From: Prescottella defluvii
GTDB lineage: Bacteria; Actinomycetota; Actinomycetes; Mycobacteriales; Mycobacteriaceae
Assembly: GCF_000738775.1 (NCBI RefSeq)
Contig: NZ_JPOC01000007.1
Location: 62,001 to 126,000 of the forward strand
Reading direction: 5' to 3'
DNA length: 64,000 bases
Part shown: positions 1 to 8,035 of the stretch, one piece after another
How positions within the stretch are numbered: the stretch's first letter is position 1
How the letters are laid out: each line of letters opens with the position of its first letter
Notes under the pieces: model-generated
Databases searched by the model: none
What the model saw: the letters and a program-made list of their open reading frames with translations, nothing else
Told to the model about the DNA's origin: nothing
Position numbers and translations under genes: made by a program

Positions 1-792
1 ATGTTCGTCCACGGCCTGTGGCTGGCCGCATCGTCCTGGGATCCGTGGCGAGACAGGTTCGCCGCGGCCGGATTCCCGACCCTCGCCCCCACCTGGCCCG
101 GCGAGGCGCCGACGGTCCCCGACACCCGCGCGCACGCCGAGGACCAGGCCGGCATCGGGATCGACGAGGTCACTGCCCATTTCGCCGAGGCCATCGCCCC
201 ACTCGGACGCAAACCGATCATCGTCGGACACTCGTTCGGCGGCCTGATTGCCCAGAAACTCCTCGCCGCGGACGTCGCCGCGGCCGCCGTCGCCATCGAT
301 CCCGCGCAGATCCAGGGCGTGAAAACGATTCCGCTCGCACAGCTTCGCTCCTCCTTCCCCGTCCTCGGCAACCCCGCCAACGCGAAACGCAGCGTCACGC
401 TCACCCCCGACGCCTTCGCCCACGGCTTCGGCAACGCGCTCGACCGGAGCGAGTCGGACTCGCTGTACGACCACTGGTCCATCCCGTCGCCGGGACGGCC
501 CCTGTTCCAGGCGGCGTTCGCCAACTTGCTGCCCGGATCGCCCGCCCATGTCGACACCCACGTCGAGCGAGGACCCCTGCTGATCCTCGGCGGCGGCCGG
601 GACCGCACGGTGCCCGAGTCGGTGAGCCGCTCCGCATTCCACCGCTACCACCGGGCACGCACCGACAACGACTACGTCGTCTTCCCGGACCGCGGCCACT
701 CGCTCACCGTCGACCACGGCTGGCCCGAGGTGGCCGACACCGTGATCGAGTGGTTGGCGTCGAAGGGATTCGGCGCACCGATCAGTCACTGA
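1..792 (+). CDS. alpha/beta hydrolase (5' end probably outside window)
   Basis: Alpha/beta-hydrolase fold protein, probably a cytoplasmic esterase or lipase-like hydrolase of unknown substrate. The visible protein starts directly at the strand-3 oxyanion segment (FVHGLW, residues 2-7), so the true start is very likely upstream of base 1 and the ATG at base 1 may be internal. The nucleophile elbow GHSFGG puts the catalytic Ser at residue 78. An Asp in GGGRDRTVP and the His in DRGHSLT near the C-terminus complete a plausible triad. No signal peptide is visible, but the N-terminus may be missing. The family assignment is firm; the substrate cannot be read from the sequence. Confidence 0.8.
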   Translation: MFVHGLWLAASSWDPWRDRFAAAGFPTLAPTWPGEAPTVPDTRAHAEDQAGIGIDEVTAHFAEAIAPLGRKPIIVGHSFGGLIAQKLLAADVAAAAVAIDPAQIQGVKTIPLAQLRSSFPVLGNPANAKRSVTLTPDAFAHGFGNALDRSESDSLYDHWSIPSPGRPLFQAAFANLLPGSPAHVDTHVERGPLLILGGGRDRTVPESVSRSAFHRYHRARTDNDYVVFPDRGHSLTVDHGWPEVADTVIEWLASKGFGAPISH

Positions 793-843
793 TCGCCGCG
801 AGGCCCGGCCGGTGGGCCGCGCGGCGACCACTACCGTGGGCGC

Positions 844-1446
844 ATGACAGATCTCGGCCTGCGCAGCCACCGCACCTCGATCGACGTGACCGCCCGCGTG
901 CTGACCGAGGTCGGCGCGCCGTGGGTCGTCAACATCGCCGCGTCGGTGGGCATGGGAGTCGCTGTGGGCGCACCCGGTTGGGGAGTGTTCGTCGCGATCT
1001 GTGCCGGCGTCGTGCCGATGGCCGTCATCCTCGCCGGGATGCGGCGGGCGAAGATCGGCGATCACCACGTCACGCGGATCGACGAGCGGCACCTGCTGAT
1101 GGTCGTGTTGCTGGGTGTCGTACTGGGCGGACTACTCGTCCTGATCGTCGCGCACGCACCGATCGAGATGATCGCGTTCATGTCGGCGGGCCTGGTGGCA
1201 CTGCTGGCCGCGACCGCGATCACCAGCATCTTCCACTGGAAGGTCAGCATTCACACCGGTGTCTCTGCCGGTGTCACAGTCGTTCTGGCCCTCGCGCTCT
1301 CACCGTGGTGGCTGCTGACCCTGGCCGCCACACCGCTGATCGGCTGGTCCCGGGTGCACCTCGGACACCACACGCGGGGGCAGGTCGTCGTCGGCGCGCT
1401 CGCCGGGGCCGTCGCCGCCGGTCTCACGTACGCGTCCATCGCCTAG
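844..1446 (+). CDS. PAP2-like membrane protein, catalytic motifs degenerate
   Basis: A 200-residue integral membrane protein with about five hydrophobic segments. Its C-terminal part resembles a PAP2/lipid-phosphatase domain. The SRxxxxxHxxxD motif appears as S169-R170 ... H176 ... Q180, so the last acidic residue is replaced by Gln. Where family members carry PSGH there is SIHTG (residues 135-139). This suggests a PAP2-fold protein that is either inactive or altered in chemistry. It lies about 50 bp after the hydrolase on the same strand and may be cotranscribed. Membrane location is clear; the PAP2 relationship is an inference from the two short motifs. Confidence 0.6.
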   Translation: MTDLGLRSHRTSIDVTARVLTEVGAPWVVNIAASVGMGVAVGAPGWGVFVAICAGVVPMAVILAGMRRAKIGDHHVTRIDERHLLMVVLLGVVLGGLLVLIVAHAPIEMIAFMSAGLVALLAATAITSIFHWKVSIHTGVSAGVTVVLALALSPWWLLTLAATPLIGWSRVHLGHHTRGQVVVGALAGAVAAGLTYASIA

Positions 1447-1471
1447 GACGACGCCCCGGCGCCTTCCACGA

Positions 1472-1801
1472 TCAGGCAGGCAGATTCGCGGTGGCCCATG
1501 CCGTGATCTCGCGCAAGGCGGGCAGAAGCGCCTGGCCGGCCGGCGTCAGGCTGTAGGTGACGGCAATCGGGGGACCGTCGTCGACCACCCGCCTGACCAG
1601 TCCGGCCTTGCCCAGCGCTCCGAGTCGCTCGGAGAGCACCGAGTCGCTGATGCCGGCGACCGCACGACGCAACTCGGAGAATCCGGCCGGGCCGGACAGC
1701 AGGGTCGCGAGAATGACCCCGTTCCAACGCTTCCCGAGAAACTCGAAGGCGCGCGCGAGGGCAGCGTCACACGCCCTCGGCTCCTGCTCCTCGATTGCCA
1801 T
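1472..1801 (-). CDS. HxlR-family transcriptional regulator
   Basis: Small winged-helix regulator of the HxlR type, about 109 residues from the ATG at 1801; a second ATG at 1813 would add four residues. The signature is visible as an N-terminal Cys (ACDAALARAFEFLGKRWN), then FSELRRAV, ISDSVLSERLGALGKAGLV and a basic wing. The Cys is typical of redox- or electrophile-sensing members. It is divergent from a nitroreductase gene starting at 1880, with an inverted repeat at 1821-1844 between them. This is the usual arrangement in which an HxlR repressor controls a flavoenzyme. A much longer reading frame continues upstream antisense to the nitroreductase, but it has no family features. Confidence 0.88.
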   Translation of the reverse strand: MAIEEQEPRACDAALARAFEFLGKRWNGVILATLLSGPAGFSELRRAVAGISDSVLSERLGALGKAGLVRRVVDDGPPIAVTYSLTPAGQALLPALREITAWATANLPA

Positions 1802-1820
1802 GCTCTCGACCATAGCAACG

Positions 1821-1844
1821 AGTGCTACTTTCGATGTAGCCACT
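1821..1844. promoter_or_regulatory. inverted repeat, candidate HxlR operator
   Basis: AGTGCTAC at 1821-1828 faces GTAGCCACT at 1836-1844 across a 7-base spacer. The arms are complementary except for one extra C. The element lies in the unusually AT-rich 66-78 bp gap between the divergent HxlR and nitroreductase starts, where an operator controlling both would be expected. Confidence 0.5.
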
Positions 1845-1879
1845 AGCAAAATAGAAGCTGCAAAGAAGAAGGAAGTGCC

Positions 1880-2503
1880 ATGACCGAGCTCGCAGAGGGT
1901 CTGACCCACACGCTGAACACCCTCGACGAGGCCGGGCGCGCCGCCCTGTTCACCGAGGCGCGCACCGCGAACACCTTCGCCCCCACCCCCGTCTCCGACG
2001 CCGAACTCGCCGAGATCTGGGAACTCGCGAAGTGGGCGCCGACTGCCGCCAACACCCAGCCACTGCGGGTGCTCTTCATCCGCACCGACGAGGGCCGCGC
2101 GCGGCTCGTCGAGCACATGTCCGACGGCAACAAGTCCAAGGTCGCGACGGCGCCCGCGGTCGCCGTCCTCGCGGTGGACACCCGTTTCCACCAACACATT
2201 CCGACGGTGTTCCCGATCCGCCCCGAGATGGCCGACTTCTACGAGGCCAACGAGGAGGCGCGCACCGGCACCGGGTCGTTCAACTCGGCGCTGCAGGCGG
2301 GCTACTTCATCCTCGCGGTCCGCGCGCTCGGCCTCGCTGCCGGCCCGATGGCCGGCTTCGACGCCGCCGGAATCGACGGCGAGTTCTTCGCCGACGGACG
2401 GTGGAAGTCGATCCTCGTGATCAACATCGGCCACCCCGGCGAGAACCCGTGGTTCGACCGGCTGCCCCGACTCGACCCGGCAGAGACCCTGCACTGGGCC
2501 TGA
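1880..2503 (+). CDS. nitroreductase, RutE/malonic-semialdehyde-reductase type
   Basis: A 207-residue FMN-dependent nitroreductase-fold protein of the RutE/HadB-like branch, predicted to reduce aldehydes such as malonic semialdehyde, or quinones and nitro compounds, with NAD(P)H. Typical segments are TARTANTFAPTPVSD, the WAPTAANTQPLR flavin-binding region near residues 52-63, FNSALQAGYFILAVRALGLAAGPM, and the C-terminal INIGHPG. No other pyrimidine-degradation (rut) gene is nearby, so a detoxification role under the divergent HxlR regulator is more likely than pyrimidine catabolism. A GAAGGAAG ribosome site precedes the ATG. Confidence 0.85.
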   Translation: MTELAEGLTHTLNTLDEAGRAALFTEARTANTFAPTPVSDAELAEIWELAKWAPTAANTQPLRVLFIRTDEGRARLVEHMSDGNKSKVATAPAVAVLAVDTRFHQHIPTVFPIRPEMADFYEANEEARTGTGSFNSALQAGYFILAVRALGLAAGPMAGFDAAGIDGEFFADGRWKSILVINIGHPGENPWFDRLPRLDPAETLHWA

Positions 2504-2655
2504 ACCTCGTCGACGCCGCGCACCCCGCCCGCACAGGAGACTCACATCGTCGCCCCAGGGGGCACTCGAGGTCGAGGCATCTACTGGAACGTGCAGCACC
2601 GACCGGTGAGGTTCGAGATCACGACATGGCCCAGGCCACGGAAGGATCGAAGAAG

Positions 2656-2994
2656 ATGAGCACAATCCCGAAGAGGTCACGACGCGTCCTGATGCGGGTG
2701 GCGGCGGCAGGAGTTCTCGTGTCCGTTCCCGCGATCATCGTGGTGGCGCCGGCGCTGGCCGACCCACTGCCGCAGTCGAGTCCGGTGGAGCACAACTGGC
2801 AGCAGGACCAGGGGCAGGGCCAGGACAACCACCACGGCGAGCACCGGCGTCACGATGAGCACGATCGGCAATGGCAGGACCGGCCCGAACAGTACAACCA
2901 GTGGCAGCAGGGACAGGGCGGACAGAACCAGGGCCTGTTCGGCGGCGGCAATCCGCTGGGTAGCCTCGGCGGACTGGGAGGTTTCGGCAGCTAG
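2656..2994 (+). CDS. secreted Gln/His-rich small protein
   Basis: A 112-residue secreted protein that I do not recognise. The ATG at 2656 is chosen because GGAAGGA at 2640-2646 is well spaced; an in-frame ATG at 2626 lacks one. Residues 1-36 form a Sec signal peptide (basic start, long hydrophobic core, APALA then D). The mature part is low-complexity: rich in Gln and His with HH, HGEHRRHDEHDRQ and QWQQGQGGQNQ segments, ending in a Gly/Leu tail (GSLGGLGGFGS). The His and acidic clusters could bind metal ions, but nothing proves this. It converges on the DUF2889 gene with only 8 bp between stops. Confidence 0.65.
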   Translation: MSTIPKRSRRVLMRVAAAGVLVSVPAIIVVAPALADPLPQSSPVEHNWQQDQGQGQDNHHGEHRRHDEHDRQWQDRPEQYNQWQQGQGGQNQGLFGGGNPLGSLGGLGGFGS

Positions 2995-3002
2995 CGGTCC
3001 GA

Positions 3003-4016
3003 TCAGTCGGCGATGCTCCGCAACAGATCGTTGAGGTGGGTGCAGGTGTCGACTCCGCGGAACTCCCGCCGGACCCGGGACTCCACCTCGGCGAGTGTCA
3101 TGCCGACGAGGTGACCGGCGCTCGGGACCGCGCCGGGGCAGTCGAACCACGGCAGCACGTGCGGCGTCGCGACGGCGTCCCGGACGATGCCGGTCCCGGC
3201 GTCCGCAACCACCTCGAGCCGGTATTCGTGGATGACGGTCTCGACTCCGTCGGGGCGACCGTAGGTGTCGCGGAACATCGCGTCGATGTGCAGGACGCCG
3301 CCGACGCGCCAGCGGTCGATCCGCCGGCGTCGACGCATGGAATGCGGCGCGAGGGGGCCCGGTAGCCACCCGAATGCGTCGTCGAGGCGCGGGGCGACCG
3401 GGCCGTCCGCGACGGGGCTGCGTCCACGCATCCGGATCGTGCCGATGAGGACTCCCCGATCGGCGTAGCCGGCACACTGGTCACCGACCGGAACGTATCC
3501 GGTTCCCGCAGTGGCGTTCTGCGTATCCAGTTCGTTGGCCGCGGACACCGCGTGCCCGGAGATGAGGGTGCCCAACGGCACGTCGTCGAGCAGCGCCGCC
3601 AGTGGTGTTCCCCGGCGGGCGGCACCACTCGCGGCGATCGCACCGAGGCGCCCACGGAAGCCACCGATGGCGGACTCGCCGACCAGGCCCACAAGTTCCG
3701 GCGATGCGGGCACGGTCTCGAGGGCCGTCAGGACTCGGTTCCGGTGGTAGTCCACGGTCGCTCGGAGACTCGCGGTTTCACGAACCGACGGCACCCGCTC
3801 GCCGTCCACCTCGAAATCTCGAGCCTGCCCGGACAGTTCGAGTGCGCCACCGATTCCGTTCGGCCGGTCCAGGTCCAGACAGGTGACGCGCCGACAGGAC
3901 ATCGGCCGTGCCGCCGGGACATCCGCCCGTGGTCCACGCACCGAACCGTGCAACGCGGGGTCCGGTCCACACTCAGTCATGGCGTCGACGGTGCCGCCGA
4001 TCCCGGCCACCGTCAA
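3003..4016 (-). CDS. DUF2889 domain protein
   Basis: A 337-residue protein with a DUF2889-like C-terminus, recognised by the terminal CTHLNDLLRSIAD signature and the VRREFRGV segment preceding it. DUF2889 has no established biochemical function. No signal peptide or membrane segment is seen, so it is probably cytoplasmic. The start may be the ATG at 4016 or the internal ATG at 3980; neither has a strong ribosome site. The N-terminal third contains a CRRVTCLDLDRPNG segment. It is divergent from the DHA2 transporter starting at 4087. Confidence 0.7.
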   Translation of the reverse strand: MTVAGIGGTVDAMTECGPDPALHGSVRGPRADVPAARPMSCRRVTCLDLDRPNGIGGALELSGQARDFEVDGERVPSVRETASLRATVDYHRNRVLTALETVPASPELVGLVGESAIGGFRGRLGAIAASGAARRGTPLAALLDDVPLGTLISGHAVSAANELDTQNATAGTGYVPVGDQCAGYADRGVLIGTIRMRGRSPVADGPVAPRLDDAFGWLPGPLAPHSMRRRRRIDRWRVGGVLHIDAMFRDTYGRPDGVETVIHEYRLEVVADAGTGIVRDAVATPHVLPWFDCPGAVPSAGHLVGMTLAEVESRVRREFRGVDTCTHLNDLLRSIAD

Positions 4017-4086
4017 GGCGATCTCTCGCCCCGCGGGAATCGGCTGATCCGCGACGCCGCGGGTCCCCGCCCTGCTTCAATCAGGT

Positions 4087-5730
4087 ATGGGCCCGCGCGC
4101 GGGACGGTCGGTCGGCTCCAGGGCGACACTCGTCCTGGCGACGCTGTCGGCCGGCCAGTTCCTGATGACGCTCGACAGCTCGGTCATGAACGTGTCGATG
4201 GCGATGGTCGCGTCGGATCTCGGGACGACGATCACCGGCATCCAGACGGCCATCACGCTGTACACGCTCGTGATGGCGACCCTGATGATCACCGGCGGCA
4301 AGATCGGGAGCATCGTGGGGCGCCGGCGGGCGTTCGCGATCGGGCTCGTCGTCTACGGGGCGGGATCGCTGACCACCGCGCTCGCCCCCAATCTCACGGT
4401 CCTGCTGATCGGCTGGTCGCTCCTCGAGGGTGTGGGAGCGGCGCTCATCATGCCCGCCATCGTGGCACTGGTCGCGTCCAACTTCCCACCCGAGAAACGC
4501 TCGAGCGCTTACGGATTGGTCGCCGCTTCCGGTGCGGTCGCGGTCGCCGCGGGTCCGTTGATCGGCGGCGCCGTCACCACCTTCGCGTCGTGGCGGTACG
4601 TCTTCGCCGGCGAGGTGGTCCTGGTGCTGCTGATCCTGCCGGTTCTCCGCCGGATCGACGACGCACCACCGGCGCGGGTGCGCCTCGACATCGTCGGGTC
4701 GCTGCTGTCGGTGCTCGGCCTGGGACTCGTCGTGTTCGGTGTGCTGCGGTCCGGTGAATGGGGCTGGCTGCGCAGTCGGGCCGGCGGACCCGAGATGTTC
4801 GGCCTGTCCCCCGTGTGCTGGCTCGTCCTGTCCGGACTCCTGGTGGTCTACGCCTTCATGCGGTGGGAGGCCCGCCTGACCCGGCTCGGCCGGGAACCGT
4901 TGCTCGACACCCGCCTGCTCGGCAACCGGCAACTGTCCGGCGGCCTGACGATGTTCTTCGCGCAGTTCATGGTCCAGGCCGGGGTCTTCTTCGCGGTGCC
5001 GCTGTTCCTGTCCGTCGTCCTCGAACTGAGTGCGTTGCAGACCGGGGTCCGTCTGCTTCCGCTGTCGATCGCGCTGCTGCTGGCCGCGGTCGGAATACCG
5101 CGGGTGTGGCCGCACGCGTCGCCGCGGCGTGTCGTCCGGATCGGGCTGGGCGCCATGATCGTCGGGATCGTCGTCCTGGCCGCCGGCATGGACCCCGGCG
5201 CCAACGCCGGCATCGTCGCCGTTCCGATGCTCCTCATGGGCCTGGGCCTGGGGGCGCTGGCGTCGCAACTGGGTGCGGTCACCGTGTCGGCCGTGCCCGA
5301 TTCGCGCAGCGCCGAGGTGGGCGGACTGCAGAACACCGCGACCAACCTCGGTGCGTCACTCGGCACCGCGCTCATCGGGTCGGTCCTGATCGCGACCCTC
5401 AGCGCGTCGATCGTCGCCGGAATCCAGAACGACCCCCGGGTGCCCGACTCGGTGCAGCAGCAGGCCGAGACCGATCTCGCGAGCGGCGTGCCCTTCCTCA
5501 GTGACGCCCAACTCGAGCCCGCTCTGCGCGACGCCGGGGTCGACCCGGAGGTGGCGGACGCGGTGGTCGAGGCCAACGCCGGCGCCCGACTCGCGGCCCT
5601 GCAGAGCGCGCTCGCGGTGGCGGCTCTGCTGGCCGTCGCCGCCCTGTTCGGCACCGGCCGTATCCCAACCAGACCGGTCGGGGCCGGCGAGGACGACGGG
5701 GCCGACGAGGCCGACGAGGCCGCCGTGTGA
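4087..5730 (+). CDS. MFS multidrug efflux transporter (DHA2, 14 TM)
   Basis: A 547-residue major facilitator of the EmrB/QacA (DHA2) group, predicted to export drugs or toxic metabolites by proton antiport at the cytoplasmic membrane. Hydrophobicity and length fit 14 transmembrane helices. Family motifs include TLDSSVMNVSM in helix 1, the GGKIGSIVGRRRAF motif A loop, and the antiporter motif C region AVAAGPLIGG. The cytoplasmic C-terminus is acidic and carries a short repeat (ADEADEAAV) encoded by 9-base units. It converges on ureD, with 6 bp between stops. Confidence 0.9.
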   Translation: MGPRAGRSVGSRATLVLATLSAGQFLMTLDSSVMNVSMAMVASDLGTTITGIQTAITLYTLVMATLMITGGKIGSIVGRRRAFAIGLVVYGAGSLTTALAPNLTVLLIGWSLLEGVGAALIMPAIVALVASNFPPEKRSSAYGLVAASGAVAVAAGPLIGGAVTTFASWRYVFAGEVVLVLLILPVLRRIDDAPPARVRLDIVGSLLSVLGLGLVVFGVLRSGEWGWLRSRAGGPEMFGLSPVCWLVLSGLLVVYAFMRWEARLTRLGREPLLDTRLLGNRQLSGGLTMFFAQFMVQAGVFFAVPLFLSVVLELSALQTGVRLLPLSIALLLAAVGIPRVWPHASPRRVVRIGLGAMIVGIVVLAAGMDPGANAGIVAVPMLLMGLGLGALASQLGAVTVSAVPDSRSAEVGGLQNTATNLGASLGTALIGSVLIATLSASIVAGIQNDPRVPDSVQQQAETDLASGVPFLSDAQLEPALRDAGVDPEVADAVVEANAGARLAALQSALAVAALLAVAALFGTGRIPTRPVGAGEDDGADEADEAAV

Positions 5731-5736
5731 GGGCGG

Positions 5737-6645
5737 TCAGGTCCGGCGGATGTGCGGGGCCGGCACCCCCACCAGGAGTCGGCGCGCGGCGTTCCAGGCC
5801 CGCAACACGATAGCGGCGACCGCCTCGGTGTCCGGTCCGAGCACTCGGATCCAGGCACCGCAGTCCTCCGGGAGGATGCTGACGCCGGCGCGAGCTTCCT
5901 CCGACGCACCGTCGATCGCCCCGTCCAGGACGTCGGCGAGTGCTGTCGCCGAGGCGAGGGGGCTGATCACGTACAGCGAGCCCATTACGTCGTGGCTGCC
6001 GAACACGGCCGGACCGGTCACGCCGCTGCCGGACGGGTGCAGCCGGATCGTGTCGACGGCGAGCAGGCCGCCGTCGGGCCGGGCAATCTCGAGATCCGAC
6101 GCGAGCACGTCGTAGGCGTGCCGTTCCCCGCGCGCCAGACGGCCTGCCAGCACCGTCTCCCCGATGATCACGGTGGCGGTGGGATCGACGGTGACTTCCG
6201 TCCGCTGGTGCAGGCGCGCGCCGCCGAACGGGATCAGCGGTTCGGGCAGGTACTCGACGAACGCCTTCTCCCCGGCCCGCAGCCGGACGGACTGCGTGGC
6301 GTAGTCCGTGTCCATGCGCTGCACTTTCGTCGACGCCTGCGTCGTGAGGTGCACCGAAGTGCCGGGACCGCAATCGAAGTCGAACCGCAGCCGGTCGCCC
6401 TGAACCAGCCCGCCACCTGTCGACATCAGGTACACGACGGGCAGGTCGGGACGCTCGGGATCGACGTACAGCGGACGCATGATCTGCAACGGCGGCTGCT
6501 GCCGGTGATGTGTGAGCTCGGTCCGGCCACCGATGACCGCGAATCCCAGTTCCAGGATCCCGTTCTTGCCCGGACTGCCTACCGGCAGCGTCTCCGGGGT
6601 GCCCGCGTAGGCGGCCACCACACCGGGCACGTCGGGCGTGCTCAT
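5737..6645 (-). CDS. ureD: urease accessory protein UreD (UreH)
   Basis: UreD, 302 residues, the scaffold that binds apo-urease and, with UreF and UreG, forms the complex through which CO2 and nickel enter the active site. Family segments seen are PLYVDPERPDLPVVYLMSTGGGLVQGD, TTQASTKVQRM (the TQxxTKVY region) and VEYLPEPLIPFGGARLHQ. It is the last gene of the urease operon; its ATG overlaps the ureG stop by 4 bp, indicating translational coupling. The length is normal for the family. Confidence 0.95.
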   Translation of the reverse strand: MSTPDVPGVVAAYAGTPETLPVGSPGKNGILELGFAVIGGRTELTHHRQQPPLQIMRPLYVDPERPDLPVVYLMSTGGGLVQGDRLRFDFDCGPGTSVHLTTQASTKVQRMDTDYATQSVRLRAGEKAFVEYLPEPLIPFGGARLHQRTEVTVDPTATVIIGETVLAGRLARGERHAYDVLASDLEIARPDGGLLAVDTIRLHPSGSGVTGPAVFGSHDVMGSLYVISPLASATALADVLDGAIDGASEEARAGVSILPEDCGAWIRVLGPDTEAVAAIVLRAWNAARRLLVGVPAPHIRRT

Positions 6646-7319
6646 GCCGGTTTCCTGAACGTGTCGAGGAAGTCCGCGATCTGTTCGAGCCCCTGTCCGG
6701 TGAGACAGTTCGTCAACTGCACCGGGCGTCCGTCGCGGACACGGTAGGCATCGGACTCCATCACGGACACATCGGCCCGCACGTACTGCGCGATGTCGAT
6801 CTTGTTGATCACCAACAGATCCGACTCGGTGATGCCCGGGCCACGCTTGCGTGGCATCTTCTCGCCCTCGGCGGTGTCGAGGACGAACAGGAACAGATCC
6901 ACCAGCACCGGACTGAAGGTCAGCGTGAGGTTGTCACCACCCGACTCGTACAGCAGCGTGTCGACGTCGGGGAACTGGTCGAGCAGTTCGGCACCGGCGG
7001 CCAGGTTCATCGTCGGGTCGTCACGGACCGCGGTGTGCGGACACGCGCCGGTCTCCACACCGACAACCTTTGCGGGGTCCAGGATTCCGTCGAGTGTGCG
7101 CCGGACGTGCTGAGCGTCCTCCTGGGTGTAGATGTCGTTGGTGATCACCGCGGGGCTGTACCCGCGCGCGGTCAGGACGGGGACCAGCGCCTCGATCAGC
7201 GCGGTCTTGCCGGAACCCACCGGCCCGCCGATTCCGACCCGGAGAACCCGGGACGTCTCGGAGGACTCGGCAAAATCGGAAAGCTCGGAAAGCTCGGAAA
7301 GCTCGGAAACCTCGGTCAT
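6642..7319 (-). CDS. ureG: urease accessory GTPase UreG
   Basis: UreG, 225 residues, the SIMIBI-class GTPase that carries Ni(II) to the UreD-UreF-urease complex. The P-loop GPVGSGKT is at residues 32-39 and the nickel-binding CPH motif at 93-95. LLYESGGDNL and LLVINKID (guanine specificity) follow. The first 23 residues are a non-conserved acidic/Ser-rich extension (SELSELSELSD) made by three exact copies of a 9-base unit. There is no His-rich N-terminus of the kind that substitutes for UreE in some UreG proteins. AGGAG is 5-6 bases before the ATG. Confidence 0.96.
   Translation of the reverse strand: MTEVSELSELSELSDFAESSETSRVLRVGIGGPVGSGKTALIEALVPVLTARGYSPAVITNDIYTQEDAQHVRRTLDGILDPAKVVGVETGACPHTAVRDDPTMNLAAGAELLDQFPDVDTLLYESGGDNLTLTFSPVLVDLFLFVLDTAEGEKMPRKRGPGITESDLLVINKIDIAQYVRADVSVMESDAYRVRDGRPVQLTNCLTGQGLEQIADFLDTFRKPA
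7282..7308. repeat. 9-bp tandem repeat inside ureG
   Basis: Three exact head-to-tail copies of AGCTCGGAA (7282-7290, 7291-7299, 7300-7308), flanked by degenerate copies on both sides. On the coding strand they specify the Ser-Glu-Leu repeats at the UreG N-terminus. Because the unit is a multiple of three, copy-number changes would alter length without shifting the frame. Confidence 0.9.
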
Positions 7320-7338
7320 GTCATCTCCTTCTCCGGTG

Positions 7339-8028
7339 TCAGCTGACGAACAGGCGGGCCTCGGCCCGCTCGTGTCGAGCCGACATCACATCGGCGACGG
7401 GTGTGCACCCGCCGATATCGTCGAGATTGCGGTGCAGCGCAGTCTCGGTGACCTCCTCGATCACCGGTGCGGCATCGGCCAGGATGCGTTGCGCCCGCAG
7501 GTGATCGGTGAGCCGCAGGCGCAGCGCCGCCCCGACCAGGCTGGACGAGAACGCGAACAGGTCGCCGGCCACGGCCTGCGCCACCTCGACTCCGCACGCC
7601 GCCGCCACGACCCCGGTCACGACGGGCTGCGTCCCCGGCGTGCGCTGGGCCCGCACCTCCACCGCGAAATCGTCGATGTCGCTGCGGCCGAACGTCTGCC
7701 GCGACACCGACAGCATCTGGTGTCCGGTGCGGGTGCATGCCCGCCGCAGCTCCCGATTGAGCTTGGTGGCGTACAGCCGCCGGTCCACCCGGCGCAGTTG
7801 CTCGGGGTCGCGTTCGCGGACAGCGGCGTGCGCCAACGCCACCGCGGTCGCGTCCGACGGCCCCACCGAGTTCCGGAGCAGATCGACCAGCAGGTCCGGC
7901 AGGGTCTCGGGGGTCACGGACTTCGATTGCGCGTAGCCCTCGAGTCCGTGCGAGAGCGTGTAGAAGCCCGCAGGGAACGCGGAGTCGGTGAGCTGCAGGG
8001 TCACCAGCAGTGCGGCCACATCGGTCAT
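7339..8028 (-). CDS. ureF: urease accessory protein UreF
   Basis: UreF, 229 residues from the ATG at 8028, the all-helical regulator that links UreD-urease to UreG and gates GTP-dependent nickel delivery. The family N-terminus LLVTLQLTDSAFPAGFYTLSHGLEGY is present, followed by RRACTRTGHQML and RAQRTPGTQPVVTGVVA. The open frame extends to 8247, but that part is antisense shadow of ureC; the chosen start lies 7 bp after the ureBC stop and fits the family N-terminus. Confidence 0.94.
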   Translation of the reverse strand: MTDVAALLVTLQLTDSAFPAGFYTLSHGLEGYAQSKSVTPETLPDLLVDLLRNSVGPSDATAVALAHAAVRERDPEQLRRVDRRLYATKLNRELRRACTRTGHQMLSVSRQTFGRSDIDDFAVEVRAQRTPGTQPVVTGVVAAACGVEVAQAVAGDLFAFSSSLVGAALRLRLTDHLRAQRILADAAPVIEEVTETALHRNLDDIGGCTPVADVMSARHERAEARLFVS

Positions 8029-8035
8029 GTCCGGC

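Noticed and set aside
18-1556. 512-codon plus-strand frame over the hydrolase and PAP2-like genes
   Set aside because: Arg/Pro-rich composition without any domain; frame-shifted shadow of the real genes.
1472-2680. 402-codon minus-strand open frame extending upstream of the HxlR gene
   Set aside because: Only the last 109 codons match a family; the rest is antisense to the nitroreductase and secreted-protein genes, a usual effect of high GC.
7282-7308. phase variation of ureG by its tandem repeat
   Set aside because: The unit is 9 bases, so gain or loss keeps the frame; on/off switching is not possible by this route.
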